A stretch of 5,445 bases of DNA from Planctomycetaceae bacterium (GCA_029259875.1 JAJDEK010000056.1:1-5445); one strand, 5' to 3'. Positions 1 through 5,445 are shown, counted from the first letter of the stretch. The notes: generated by a model from the letters alone, not told the origin. A program made the numbers and translations.

Positions 1-1858
1 CGTATTCATCATTTGCCTGATGAGGCATATTAAACCAGGGGTTCGCATCCAGAGTGTTTGAGAGTTCAACCATATACTCCGGAGCAATGCCGTTATGAAA
101 ATCATTGGGATCGTTGCCACCATGGTATGTGGCGTCTTCCAATCGTGCACGATCATCCCAGGTAACGACGTCGGTTTCATTGGTTTCCATCCAATCCATG
201 AACCGGAGAGCTTGAAAAGGGGCCAGACGTTCAAGAAATAAAGGGTGGAATGGAGAAAAACTATCACCGGGTTGCCAATCTTGGTCCACAAAACTTTGAC
301 CGTTATACTCGGGCATCCAGAGATTAAAATTCCGGAAGTGATTAGTGGGGTCAATATCACGGATGGTAAGTAAGATGTCCTGATTTTCTACCAGATCCAG
401 GACCGCGTAATTACGTCCTTCGGCTGTGGTACCCTGCTCAATCACTCCTGGGAGCAGGACTGTTGCTTCACCATCCCATTCTGCCCTATAGATACCTGCT
501 GGATTGACGTTTCCTGTCAAAATCGGGGCAACATACTGTTGAATGATAGTTTGTCCTGCTTCATTAACGGTTTGATAGGTTCGTGTCGGCCAACCGTGTT
601 CATCCAATTCAATGTCAAACAAAGTCGACCCCCACTGGGACTCGAATGTAGATAGATTCAGAGGCACACTGTTCCAGGTACGCATCGTGTGAGCCATATC
701 CGTAAACGTCCAGGCAGAACTCCAGTCTGCGATTCCCTCCAGATTCATTCCTACTTGCATCGGAGGAGATGTGTTCTGGTCCAGAATAATGGGCGAGTTC
801 ACATTGGCACCCAAAAAGTTAAGCATTTGTAAATTCGTCGTTTGAGTGCGCAAGTCGATGCTCTGAAGGTGTTCTGGTATTTCAGGGCGATCAAACTGAA
901 TATATTCAAAACCCGCAACAATATCAGGTTCGAAGAACTCAAAGGGAGTTGGGTCTAAGCCTCCGGGTTGGAGTACGTTGTTGTTATGGTAAAAAGGATC
1001 ATAGTCACTGACTTTGCCCCAGTCGGCATAGGCGACCATGCCCGCCTGGAGTGTTTCAGGCAAGTCTGGCCTATGATAGCGATTATTGAGAACCCATTCT
1101 TCGCCCGGAATTTGATAGAGTGTGAAAACGGTTTCACCGATTCGTGCGATTTGGAGGTTGATCATAGAATTGTCACCTCGGTCTTGTAGAACTAAAGACG
1201 AACGGCTATTTCGAGTTGTTTTCGTTTCCATTTGAAACTGGTTTCCGGAGTTTCCATAGCCCAGAGAAAGAAAGATGTAGTTCTCACCATTATTTGTTCC
1301 GTCATCTTCTAATGTCCCTGGCGTCCAGTCTACAGTCGGGTTTTCGATGTCTCTCGGAGTGCGAATCATTAATCCCGCTAGTGAAAAGGCGGAACCATTG
1401 GGAATATCATTCGAATCGCTGTCACCGATATCGTCCCGGTCCGAGATATTGACCTGGGTTGAAATAACGAAGTCTCCTGTGATCTCTTTAAAAACCAAGG
1501 GACCCCGATATGATTCAAACCAGGTTGTTGTGTTAGGGGTGAGGACCATTCTGCCTGCTTGTGTGTTATTGATGTCCCAGGTTTCAAGCTGGTCAGCGTT
1601 CCAGCCTTCTGTTTGATTGATTCTCTGCCAATCTGCGATTGTAGCCGCATCATCAAAATCATCGCCTAGGTCTGTTAAATCGTCAGCAGCCAGTAATTGC
1701 CTGGGTTCTAGAGTTTCAGTTTGTGCAATTGAATATGGGAGAGAGGAACTTCGACGATATCTTGATTTTTCAGGTTGCTTTTGAAATAGTTTTCGAAGAT
1801 TTCGACAGAATGCGAGTGCAAAATATTCATAAAAGTTGCTGGATTTATTGTTAAACAT
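1..1858 (-). CDS. LEPR-XLL secreted protein with ConA-like and glycosidase-like domains (partial, 3' end off the window)
   Basis: An uninterrupted reverse-strand frame gives 619 codons from ATG 1858-1856 and leaves the window at base 1 without a stop. That ATG is the only one after the in-frame stop at 1903-1901; a weak GAG ribosome-binding match lies 6 nt upstream (1867-1865). Residues 1-49 are basic and not a classic signal peptide. Residues 50-57 read LEPRQLLA, the LEPR-XLL signature near the N-terminus of many planctomycete exported proteins. Residues about 62-285 alternate strands in the style of a concanavalin-A-like/DUF1349 sandwich (GDFVISTQVNIS, AGLMIRTP, NYIFLSLGYG, INLQIARIGETVFTLYQ, LQAGMVAYADW). 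From about 340 a second domain begins, with MNLEGIADW, DEHGWPT, LRFMDWMETN and NPWFNMPHQANDEY, a pattern I recall from uncharacterised giant planctomycete proteins and which resembles (beta/alpha)8 glycosidases. Its catalytic residues would lie beyond the edge. Inferred role: extracellular polysaccharide binding or cleavage. LEPR-XLL assignment is firm; enzyme activity is not. Confidence 0.88.
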   Translation of the reverse strand, partial: MFNNKSSNFYEYFALAFCRNLRKLFQKQPEKSRYRRSSSLPYSIAQTETLEPRQLLAADDLTDLGDDFDDAATIADWQRINQTEGWNADQLETWDINNTQAGRMVLTPNTTTWFESYRGPLVFKEITGDFVISTQVNISDRDDIGDSDSNDIPNGSAFSLAGLMIRTPRDIENPTVDWTPGTLEDDGTNNGENYIFLSLGYGNSGNQFQMETKTTRNSRSSLVLQDRGDNSMINLQIARIGETVFTLYQIPGEEWVLNNRYHRPDLPETLQAGMVAYADWGKVSDYDPFYHNNNVLQPGGLDPTPFEFFEPDIVAGFEYIQFDRPEIPEHLQSIDLRTQTTNLQMLNFLGANVNSPIILDQNTSPPMQVGMNLEGIADWSSAWTFTDMAHTMRTWNSVPLNLSTFESQWGSTLFDIELDEHGWPTRTYQTVNEAGQTIIQQYVAPILTGNVNPAGIYRAEWDGEATVLLPGVIEQGTTAEGRNYAVLDLVENQDILLTIRDIDPTNHFRNFNLWMPEYNGQSFVDQDWQPGDSFSPFHPLFLERLAPFQALRFMDWMETNETDVVTWDDRARLEDATYHGGNDPNDFHNGIAPEYMVELSNTLDANPWFNMPHQANDEY

Positions 1859-1951
1859 AAGAATCTCGCTGCTGAAGCGGTGTAAAGAATCAAATAGGAA
1901 CTAAAATCAGGGAGGTGATTCCTAAGGAATTCGTCAGTCAGTCCCCATTGC

Positions 1952-1973
1952 GACAAAAAGGTTGAATTTTGTC
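1952..1973. repeat. Inverted repeat in divergent promoter region
   Basis: GACAAAA (1952-1958) and TTTTGTC (1967-1973) are perfect 7-bp inverted arms around an 8-base spacer. The symmetry continues imperfectly outward (GCG on the left, AGCG on the right, offset by one base). It lies about 95 bp upstream of the LEPR-XLL start and about 210 bp upstream of pdxJ. There is no T-tract, so a terminator is unlikely; an operator or a chance palindrome are both possible. Confidence 0.4.
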
Positions 1974-2104
1974 AGCGAATTGCTTAGATCCCTGTAGATT
2001 CTGGGATTCCGTTTCTGGCTATTCTCTGAAAAACGAATAATATAGTGTGGTTGTTTTTTAAATTTCGGAGAACTATTTTTGTGCTTGCTTGTCGATACTG
2101 CAGG

Positions 2105-2135
2105 CAGGTTCAGATTCTAATTGTCGTAGAACCTG
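2105..2135. repeat. Inverted repeat upstream of pdxJ
   Basis: CAGGTTC (2105-2111) and GAACCTG (2129-2135) are perfect 7-bp inverted arms separated by 17 bases; the right arm ends 50 bp before the pdxJ ATG. The arms could bind a dimeric regulator, or form a leader hairpin if transcription starts further upstream. Nothing in the sequence identifies a regulator. Confidence 0.4.
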
Positions 2136-2185
2136 ATACTCTTAAACCAATCTGTCATTTGCTGTAATTAGAAAGCCAGTCAACT

Positions 2186-2902
2186 ATGCCAGCACTAGGC
2201 GTGAATATTGATCATGTTGCTACTGTTCGCCAGGCTCGTTTAACTTATGAACCAGATCCAGTCTGGGCAGGGGTTCTGGCGGAATTGGGTGGCGCCGATG
2301 GGATTACTTTGCATCTGCGGGAAGACCGGCGGCATATTCAGGATCACGATCTCTATACCATGAAGAAAACGGTACAGGTCAAGTTAAACCTGGAAATGGC
2401 AGCGGAAGCCGAAATGACTGGAATTGCTTTGGATGTACAGCCCGATCAGGTTTCGTTGGTTCCAGAAAAAAGAGAGGAATTGACGACGGAAGGAGGTCTG
2501 GATGTCATTACGAATTCAGACCGAATCGTGCGTTGTATTGATCAGCTTCAACCGGCAGGCATTGAAGTTAGCATTTTTATTGATCCTGATGTGGACCAAA
2601 TCGCTGCTGCAAAAAATCTGGGAGTGCAAGGAGTCGAGTTACATACAGGCCGTTACGCTGATGCGACTTCGGCAGATGACCAGCAGGCAGAATATGAGAC
2701 ACTCGTCAAAGCCTCCGAATTTTCCATTCAACAGGGATTAAAACTGCATATGGGGCACGGGTTGACATATCGCAATGTCACAAAAATTGCCTCGATACCT
2801 AATGTGAGTGAGTTAAACATTGGGCACAGTATTGTTTCCCGTGCTGTTTTAGTGGGTATGGAACAGGCAGTGAGGGAGATGAAAGCTTTGATTACAATTT
2901 AA
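2186..2902 (+). CDS. pdxJ: Pyridoxine 5'-phosphate synthase PdxJ
   Basis: PdxJ is a cytoplasmic TIM-barrel enzyme that condenses 3-amino-2-oxopropyl phosphate with 1-deoxy-D-xylulose 5-phosphate to give pyridoxine 5'-phosphate, the last ring-forming step of the DXP-dependent vitamin B6 route. The 238 residues match the usual family length (about 240). Visible signatures in order: [13 protein letters not shown] (6-18, first strand and phosphate/substrate site), [16 protein letters not shown] (36-51) with catalytic His43, NLEMA (68-72) with catalytic Glu70, [17 protein letters not shown] (91-107), VSIFIDPD (128-135), ELHTGRYAD (151-159), GHGLTYRNV (190-198) with catalytic His191, and [13 protein letters not shown] near the C-terminus (second phosphate site). 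His43, Glu70 and His191 correspond to His45, Glu72 and His193 of E. coli PdxJ with a constant offset of two. The ATG start is set by the conserved N-terminus; no strong ribosome-binding site precedes it. It stands alone, not beside acpS or recO as in E. coli. No defect seen. Confidence 0.97.
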   Translation: MPALGVNIDHVATVRQARLTYEPDPVWAGVLAELGGADGITLHLREDRRHIQDHDLYTMKKTVQVKLNLEMAAEAEMTGIALDVQPDQVSLVPEKREELTTEGGLDVITNSDRIVRCIDQLQPAGIEVSIFIDPDVDQIAAAKNLGVQGVELHTGRYADATSADDQQAEYETLVKASEFSIQQGLKLHMGHGLTYRNVTKIASIPNVSELNIGHSIVSRAVLVGMEQAVREMKALITI

Positions 2903-2943
2903 GTTACTGACCGAAATGGTCGTTCAAAATATCGGAGTAGGAC

Positions 2944-2979
2944 GCAATTCTTTGAATTGCTAAATTTTGTTTAGTAATT
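2944..2979 (+). terminator. Candidate weak terminator or overlapping hairpins after pdxJ
   Basis: About 40 nt past the pdxJ stop, GCAATTC-TTT-GAATTGC (2944-2960) forms a perfect 7-bp stem with a 3-nt loop, followed by the T-rich TAAATTTTGTTT. A second hairpin overlaps it: AATTGCTAAA (2955-2964), loop TTTTG, TTTAGTAATT (2970-2979), ten pairs with one G-U. The two cannot form together. The stems are AT-rich and the T-tract is interrupted, so this is a weak intrinsic terminator at best. Confidence 0.4.
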
Positions 2980-3039
2980 GAGCGTTCTTACTTGGGTGGG
3001 GTAGTTCGGTTTCGCTAAATTTGGCAATCATTAAAAACC

Positions 3040-3054
3040 GCAAATTCTATTTGC
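3040..3054. repeat. Small palindrome resembling the post-pdxJ hairpin
   Basis: GCAAAT-TCT-ATTTGC is a perfect 6-bp stem with a 3-nt loop. It resembles the GCAATTC-TTT-GAATTGC hairpin about 95 bp upstream in size and sequence. It could be a second pdxJ 3' processing or termination element, or a chance AT-rich palindrome. Confidence 0.35.
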
Positions 3055-3504
3055 TGATCAGGAGTTATAGACTCTCAAATCCAGCACCGATTTTTAAGAG
3101 ACAGGTGTCTGACAGTAGATTTCTATGCATTGATTGGTTACGGTGGTTTGCTAAGCGAACAAGATACATCACCTGAAGGTTCCGTCAACATCATGTGTTT
3201 GTCTCTTGTGCTTGTACCTATGGGTTTCGGTATGGTTGCGAATTCCTGCAATCGCTTTTTTCCAACCGATCTACTTAAAATCACGATGAATTTAAGTGAC
3301 CAGGGAATAGTGAGTTGGGTTTCTGAAATCACGTTGTTGGTTGCGAAATCTGTAGAAGACTCACGCAAAACAAGTAAAGGGAAAAGTGTTTCGAAATCTG
3401 AGCGGTTTCGAATTTCAATGGATTGCTTTTTCAGTAGTAGGGCATTGATTTCTCTACCTGCTACAAACTTTGCTTAGACTTATTGTGGATATGATCGGTT
3501 CTTC

Positions 3505-3537
3505 GCAGGACAGGGTATGACGGACCCCAATTCCTGC
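3505..3537 (+). promoter_or_regulatory. Predicted hairpin in the glnA leader
   Basis: GCAGGA (3505-3510) pairs perfectly with TCCTGC (3532-3537). Inside, GGGT (3513-3516) pairs with ACCC (3524-3527) around a 7-nt loop, separated from the outer stem by a small asymmetric internal loop. The structure ends 34 nt before the glnA ATG and leaves the ribosome-binding site free. It could be a leader attenuation element, a protein-binding site or an mRNA-stabilising hairpin. It does not match the published glutamine-riboswitch consensus as far as I can recall. Confidence 0.35.
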
Positions 3538-3555
3538 AGTTTCCCTCAGATATTT

Positions 3556-3562
3556 AGAGGAG
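3556..3562 (+). promoter_or_regulatory. Ribosome-binding site of glnA
   Basis: AGAGGAG lies 9 nt upstream of the ATG at 3572, an excellent anti-16S match. It fixes the glnA start and contrasts with pdxJ, which has none as clear. Confidence 0.8.
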
Positions 3563-3571
3563 CAATTTGCG

Positions 3572-4984
3572 ATGACTCCCAAAGACTTTTTTGCTTTTGC
3601 AGAAAAAAATGGCGCTAAAATGGTAGACCTGAAGTTTACCGACATCTTTGGCACCTGGCAGCATTGTTCGTACCCCGTCAGTACCTGGGACGAGGGTACT
3701 TTTGAAGATGGCGTCGGATTTGACGGTTCTTCAATTCGTGGCTGGCAGCCAATTGATAGTTCAGACATGCTCGCCGTGCCTGATCCTTCAACCGTAAAAA
3801 TGGATCCTTTTTTCAAGTTGCCTACGGTAAGCGTGCTGGCTGATATTGTTGATCCCATTACTAAAGAGGACTACAACAAAGATCCTCGTAATGTTGTGAA
3901 AAAAGGACTCGCCTATCTGAAGCAGACAGGCATCGCCGATACCTGTTTTATTGGACCAGAACCAGAATTCTTTATCTTCGATGATGTACGTTACCTTTCA
4001 AATCAAAGAGGGGCGATGTACGAAATCGATTCTTCAGAAGCTGCCTGGAATACAGGTAAGTCAGAAGAGTCGAATCTCGGGCATAAAGTCGGTTACAAAG
4101 GCGGATATTTCCCCGTATCACCCATTGATAGCTATGGCGACTTGCGTGCAGAAATGGTTGAAGAACTGCAAAATGTGGGGATTATCGTAGAAGCACACCA
4201 CCATGAAGTGGCGACTGCTGGTCAGTGCGAAATTGATATGGAATTTGCACCGCTGATGCAGATGGCTGATCAATTCATGTGGTACAAATATGTGATCAAA
4301 AACGTAGCCAAACGAAATGGTAAAACGGTTACATTTATGCCTAAGCCTGTCTTTGAAGACAACGGTTCTGGAATGCATACTCATATCTCACTCTGGAAAG
4401 GGGGAGATACCTTGATGTATGGCGATGGCTATGCCGGCATGAGCGAATTGGCTCTGCATGCGATTGGCGGAATTCTCAAACACGGCCGTGCATTGATTGC
4501 TCTGTCGAACCCAACCGCGAATAGCTTCCATCGTTTGGTACCAGGTTTTGAAGCTCCTGTCACACTGGCGATGAGCCAGCGTAACCGATCTGCTTCTTGC
4601 CGAATTCCAATGTACTCTGGAAGCCCTAAGGCAAAACGAGTTGAGTTCCGTTGTCCTGACCCGACTGCCAATGGTTATCTCAGCTTTACTGCTTTGATGA
4701 TGGCCATGATTGATGGGATTCAGAACAAGACTGATCCCGGCGAGCCACTGGATCGTGACATCTATGACATGACTCCAGAAGAGTTGGCTGAAACCAATGT
4801 TGCTCCTAAGTCTTTGGATGAGGCGTTGGTTGCTTTGGAAGAAGACCACGCCTTCTTAACCGCCGGCGATGTCTTCAGTGAAGATCTGATCAAATCCTTT
4901 ATCAATCACAAGCGAACTGAAGAGTTGGATCCGATTCGTCTGCGACCTCATCCTTACGAATTCGATCTCTACTATAACGCGTAA
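3572..4984 (+). CDS. glnA: Glutamine synthetase, type I-beta
   Basis: GlnA makes glutamine from glutamate, ammonia and ATP in the cytoplasm as a dodecamer, the main entry of ammonium into the cell. At 470 residues it matches the E. coli enzyme (469) and aligns by eye along its whole length. Visible signatures: beta-Grasp N-terminal region with FEDGVGFDGSSIRGWQ (44-59, Asp loop); GPEPEFF (128-134) with metal ligands Glu130 and Glu132; HHHEVATAGQCEI (209-221) with Glu212 and Glu220; NGSGMHTH (264-271) with His269; NPTANSFHRLVPGFEAP (313-329), the glutamate flap; NRSASCRIP (338-346); RVEFRCPDP (356-364) with Glu358 and Arg360. DIYDMTPEE (396-404) holds Tyr398, equivalent to the adenylylated tyrosine of E. 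coli, so control by GlnE-type adenylylation is likely; this and the length mark it as GSI-beta rather than GSI-alpha. The start is supported by AGAGGAG 9 nt upstream. No glnB, glnK or ntrBC gene is adjacent in the window, and a strong terminator follows, so it is probably monocistronic. All key residues are present. Confidence 0.98.
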   Translation: MTPKDFFAFAEKNGAKMVDLKFTDIFGTWQHCSYPVSTWDEGTFEDGVGFDGSSIRGWQPIDSSDMLAVPDPSTVKMDPFFKLPTVSVLADIVDPITKEDYNKDPRNVVKKGLAYLKQTGIADTCFIGPEPEFFIFDDVRYLSNQRGAMYEIDSSEAAWNTGKSEESNLGHKVGYKGGYFPVSPIDSYGDLRAEMVEELQNVGIIVEAHHHEVATAGQCEIDMEFAPLMQMADQFMWYKYVIKNVAKRNGKTVTFMPKPVFEDNGSGMHTHISLWKGGDTLMYGDGYAGMSELALHAIGGILKHGRALIALSNPTANSFHRLVPGFEAPVTLAMSQRNRSASCRIPMYSGSPKAKRVEFRCPDPTANGYLSFTALMMAMIDGIQNKTDPGEPLDRDIYDMTPEELAETNVAPKSLDEALVALEEDHAFLTAGDVFSEDLIKSFINHKRTEELDPIRLRPHPYEFDLYYNA

Positions 4985-5021
4985 GCGTTTTTGAGATTTA
5001 GTAAACGCTGAACTAAAAATG

Positions 5022-5060
5022 ACTCGCAGTGAATCCTTTGATTTGCTGCGAGTTTTTTTA
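5022..5060 (+). terminator. Intrinsic terminator of glnA
   Basis: ACTCGCAG (5022-5029) pairs perfectly with CTGCGAGT (5046-5053). The stem continues inward with two G-U and three A-U pairs to a loop at about 5035-5040. Seven consecutive T residues follow at 5053-5059. It begins 37 nt after the glnA stop and is a textbook Rho-independent terminator, isolating glnA from the downstream gene. Confidence 0.9.
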
Positions 5061-5073
5061 ATGAAAAGACTGG

Positions 5074-5123
5074 TGCTGCCACAACGGCAGTTTTGGGTGC
5101 GTGGCCATTGCTGCCAAAATGGC
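5074..5123. repeat. Cluster of short inverted and direct repeats
   Basis: CTGCC-ACAAC-GGCAG (5076-5090) followed by TTTT forms a small terminator-like hairpin just after the main glnA terminator. GCCATT (5104-5109) pairs with AATGGC (5118-5123), and TTTTGG (5091-5096) could instead pair with CCAAAA (5114-5119). TGCTGCCA occurs twice (5074-5081 and 5109-5116). This could be a backup terminator, a regulator-binding region for the downstream gene or a degenerate repeat; the sequence does not decide. Confidence 0.4.
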
Positions 5124-5221
5124 GATTCCATGGGTGTAGGGTATTGTTTTTAATGGGAAGTCATTTTTATTAAGTTGTATTGTAGTAATTAGTTATAGTT
5201 TTTTGTTTTTGATTTGTAATG

Positions 5222-5240
5222 TTTGGCATGTTCTGTGCTA
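5222..5240 (+). promoter_or_regulatory. Sigma-54 (RpoN) type -24/-12 promoter candidate for the hsp20-like gene
   Basis: TTGGCATGTTCTGTGCTA (5223-5240) closely matches the sigma-54 consensus YTGGCACG-N4-TTGCW. The invariant GG (5225-5226) and GC (5237-5238) are exactly 10 bases apart; the mismatches are T for C in GGCAC and G for the first T of TTGC. Transcription would start near 5250, giving a leader of about 79 nt. An AT-rich tract lies just upstream. The enhancer-binding activator and its site are not identifiable. Confidence 0.5.
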
Positions 5241-5269
5241 TATCTCCTGGTATCAAACTTGTGTTGAAA

Positions 5270-5320
5270 AGATCCTTTAAGGGTCTCGAAAACGATAAAA
5301 GTAAAATGTCATTAAAGGAG
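5270..5320 (+). promoter_or_regulatory. Candidate RNA thermometer or bistable switch in the hsp20-like leader
   Basis: TCCTTTAA (5273-5280) is perfectly complementary, over 8 bases, to TTAAAGGA (5312-5319), which contains most of the Shine-Dalgarno AAAGGAG (5314-5320). This pairing would hide the ribosome-binding site at the base of a 31-nt loop. The same upstream element can instead form a local hairpin, AGATCC (5270-5275) with GGGTCT (5281-5286), one G-U pair, which would free the site. Small heat-shock genes are the classic hosts of RNA thermometers. It does not look like a canonical ROSE or fourU element, and the TTTAA core makes chance pairing easier. Confidence 0.4.
5314..5320 (+). promoter_or_regulatory. 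Ribosome-binding site of the hsp20-like gene
   Basis: AAAGGAG ends 8 nt before the ATG at 5329, a strong site at good spacing. It sets the start of this truncated gene and is the target of the predicted leader pairing. Confidence 0.75.
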
Positions 5321-5328
5321 CAAAAGTC

Positions 5329-5445
5329 ATGTTAAGCACACGAACTCACAAATTAGGATTTCCTTTTTCTGCAAACCTGCGTTCTGAATTGGATGATGCT
5401 TTCAGTCAAATGTTTGGAAAGTCATTGACCGGGTATGAAGGCGCT
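5329..5445 (+). CDS. Probable small heat-shock protein (Hsp20/IbpA family), N-terminus only
   Basis: Only 39 codons are visible before the right edge, starting MLSTRTHKLGFPFSANL. The stretch LRSELDDAFSQMFG (residues 17-30) resembles the amphipathic N-terminal helix of bacterial Hsp20 proteins, typically of the form FRxEMDRLFDxFFG, which precedes the alpha-crystallin domain. That domain, the diagnostic part, lies beyond the window. If correct, the product is an ATP-independent holdase that binds unfolding proteins in the cytoplasm as an oligomer. The strong AAAGGAG at 8 nt, the separate sigma-54-like promoter and the leader that can pair with the ribosome-binding site suit a stress-induced gene. 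The reading frame is clean, but the family call rests on a short match and should be taken as probable, not proven. Confidence 0.55.
   Translation, partial: MLSTRTHKLGFPFSANLRSELDDAFSQMFGKSLTGYEGA

Larger units (their letters stand above)
1859..2185. other. Divergent intergenic region between the LEPR-XLL gene and pdxJ
   Basis: This 327-bp stretch separates two divergently transcribed genes and should hold both promoters. I see no gene in it. The only -10-like hexamers on the forward strand are TAATAT (2038-2043) and overlapping TATAGT (2041-2046), without a convincing -35 box, so no promoter is called. On the reverse strand CTGACA (1976-1971) is a -35-like match but lacks a -10 at the right distance. 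Three inverted repeats are present: ATTCCT-A-AGGAAT (1918-1930), GACAAAA/TTTTGTC (1952-1973) and CAGGTTC/GAACCTG (2105-2135). pdxJ has no good Shine-Dalgarno: only AGAAAG lies upstream, about 10 nt before the ATG. Confidence 0.7.
2903..3571. other. Long intergenic region between pdxJ and glnA, with two unassigned opposing open frames
   Basis: The 669 bp contain AT-rich hairpins just after pdxJ, a second small palindrome at 3040-3054, and a leader hairpin before glnA. Between these, two overlapping frames stay open on opposite strands. The forward one runs from 3058 to the TAG at 3475-3477 (first usable starts are TTG 3130 and later ATGs). The reverse one runs from 3473 to the TAA at 3140-3138, with no ATG until near its end, only TTG at 3368-3366. 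Neither translation matches a family I recognise and neither has a good ribosome-binding site. The two share third codon positions, so base use cannot tell them apart. Either may be chance, a decayed gene, or a small lineage-specific gene. A -10-like TATGAT at 3490-3495 could serve glnA, but no -35 fits at standard spacing. Confidence 0.5.
4985..5328. other. Intergenic region between glnA and the hsp20-like gene
   Basis: This 344-bp region contains no gene I can support. In order it holds a small hairpin (AGCGTTT 4984-4990 with AAACGCT 5003-5009, starting inside the glnA stop codon), the glnA terminator, a cluster of short palindromes (5074-5123), an AT-rich tract (about 5141-5222) with runs of T, a sigma-54-like promoter, and a leader that may fold over the ribosome-binding site of the next gene. 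Confidence 0.7.

Noticed and set aside
968..1616. Forward-strand open frames across the middle of the LEPR-XLL gene
   Set aside because: They are antisense to a continuous 619-codon frame with recognisable domains and have no ribosome-binding sites or family resemblance.
1708..1956. Reverse-strand open frame overlapping the 5' end of the LEPR-XLL gene
   Set aside because: It is in a different frame from the LEPR-XLL reading frame, which gives recognisable motifs through this stretch, and its translation resembles no family.
3478..3571. Sigma-54 promoter or glutamine riboswitch before glnA
   Set aside because: No GG-N10-GC motif with flanking consensus was found, and the leader hairpin does not show the glutamine-riboswitch sequence elements I can recall.
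4388..5131. Reverse-strand open frames across the 3' half of glnA and its terminator
   Set aside because: They are shadows of the strongly conserved glnA frame; the last one also reads through the intrinsic terminator and has no family signature.
5244..5248. CTCCT as an anti-Shine-Dalgarno for the hsp20-like gene
   Set aside because: It complements AGGAG, but it lies upstream of the start site expected from the sigma-54-like promoter and would probably not be transcribed; TCCTTTAA at 5273-5280 is a longer match inside the leader.
5241..5328. CIRCE operator or sigma-32 promoter before the hsp20-like gene
   Set aside because: No TTAGCACTC-N9-GAGTGCTAA inverted repeat is present. TTGAAA at 5264-5269 has no matching -10 at sigma-32 or sigma-70 spacing.
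1..5445. CRISPR array, tRNA, rRNA, insertion sequence or phage gene
   Set aside because: No regularly spaced repeats, no tRNA-like folds, no rRNA signatures, no transposase or integrase motifs were seen on either strand.

Overview
The window looks like chromosomal DNA from a planctomycete, probably Gimesia or a close relative in Planctomycetales. The main evidence is a reverse-strand protein that carries the planctomycete LEPR-XLL signature near its N-terminus, followed by a secreted-protein architecture typical of that phylum. Moderately AT-leaning base composition and isolated genes separated by long intergenic gaps fit this. The genus is an inference; the phylum is fairly safe.

Layout. 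Bases 1-1858 (reverse strand) hold the first 619 codons of a large extracellular protein that runs off the left edge: LEPR-XLL motif, then a concanavalin-A-like beta-sandwich domain, then the start of a glycosidase-like domain. A 327-bp divergent intergenic region (1859-2185) with three inverted repeats separates it from pdxJ (2186-2902, forward), which makes pyridoxine 5'-phosphate. Then comes a 669-bp gap (2903-3571) with AT-rich hairpins after pdxJ, a pair of unassigned overlapping open frames on opposite strands, and a leader hairpin. glnA (3572-4984, forward) encodes a type I-beta glutamine synthetase with all metal ligands and the adenylylation tyrosine in place, and is closed by a strong intrinsic terminator (5022-5060). 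The last gene starts at 5329 and is cut by the right edge; its 39 visible residues look like the N-terminus of a small heat-shock protein (Hsp20).

The genes do not form an operon. Each has its own long upstream region and serves a separate job: extracellular polymer binding or degradation, vitamin B6 synthesis, ammonium assimilation, and protein quality control.

The most interesting part is the region before the hsp20-like gene. It contains a close match to a sigma-54 (-24/-12) promoter with exact GG-N10-GC spacing. In the predicted 5' leader an 8-base element (TCCTTTAA) is perfectly complementary to the Shine-Dalgarno region (TTAAAGGA) and can alternatively fold into a local hairpin. This is a plausible RNA thermometer or bistable translational switch on a heat-shock gene. 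No mobile element, CRISPR array, tRNA or rRNA was seen.
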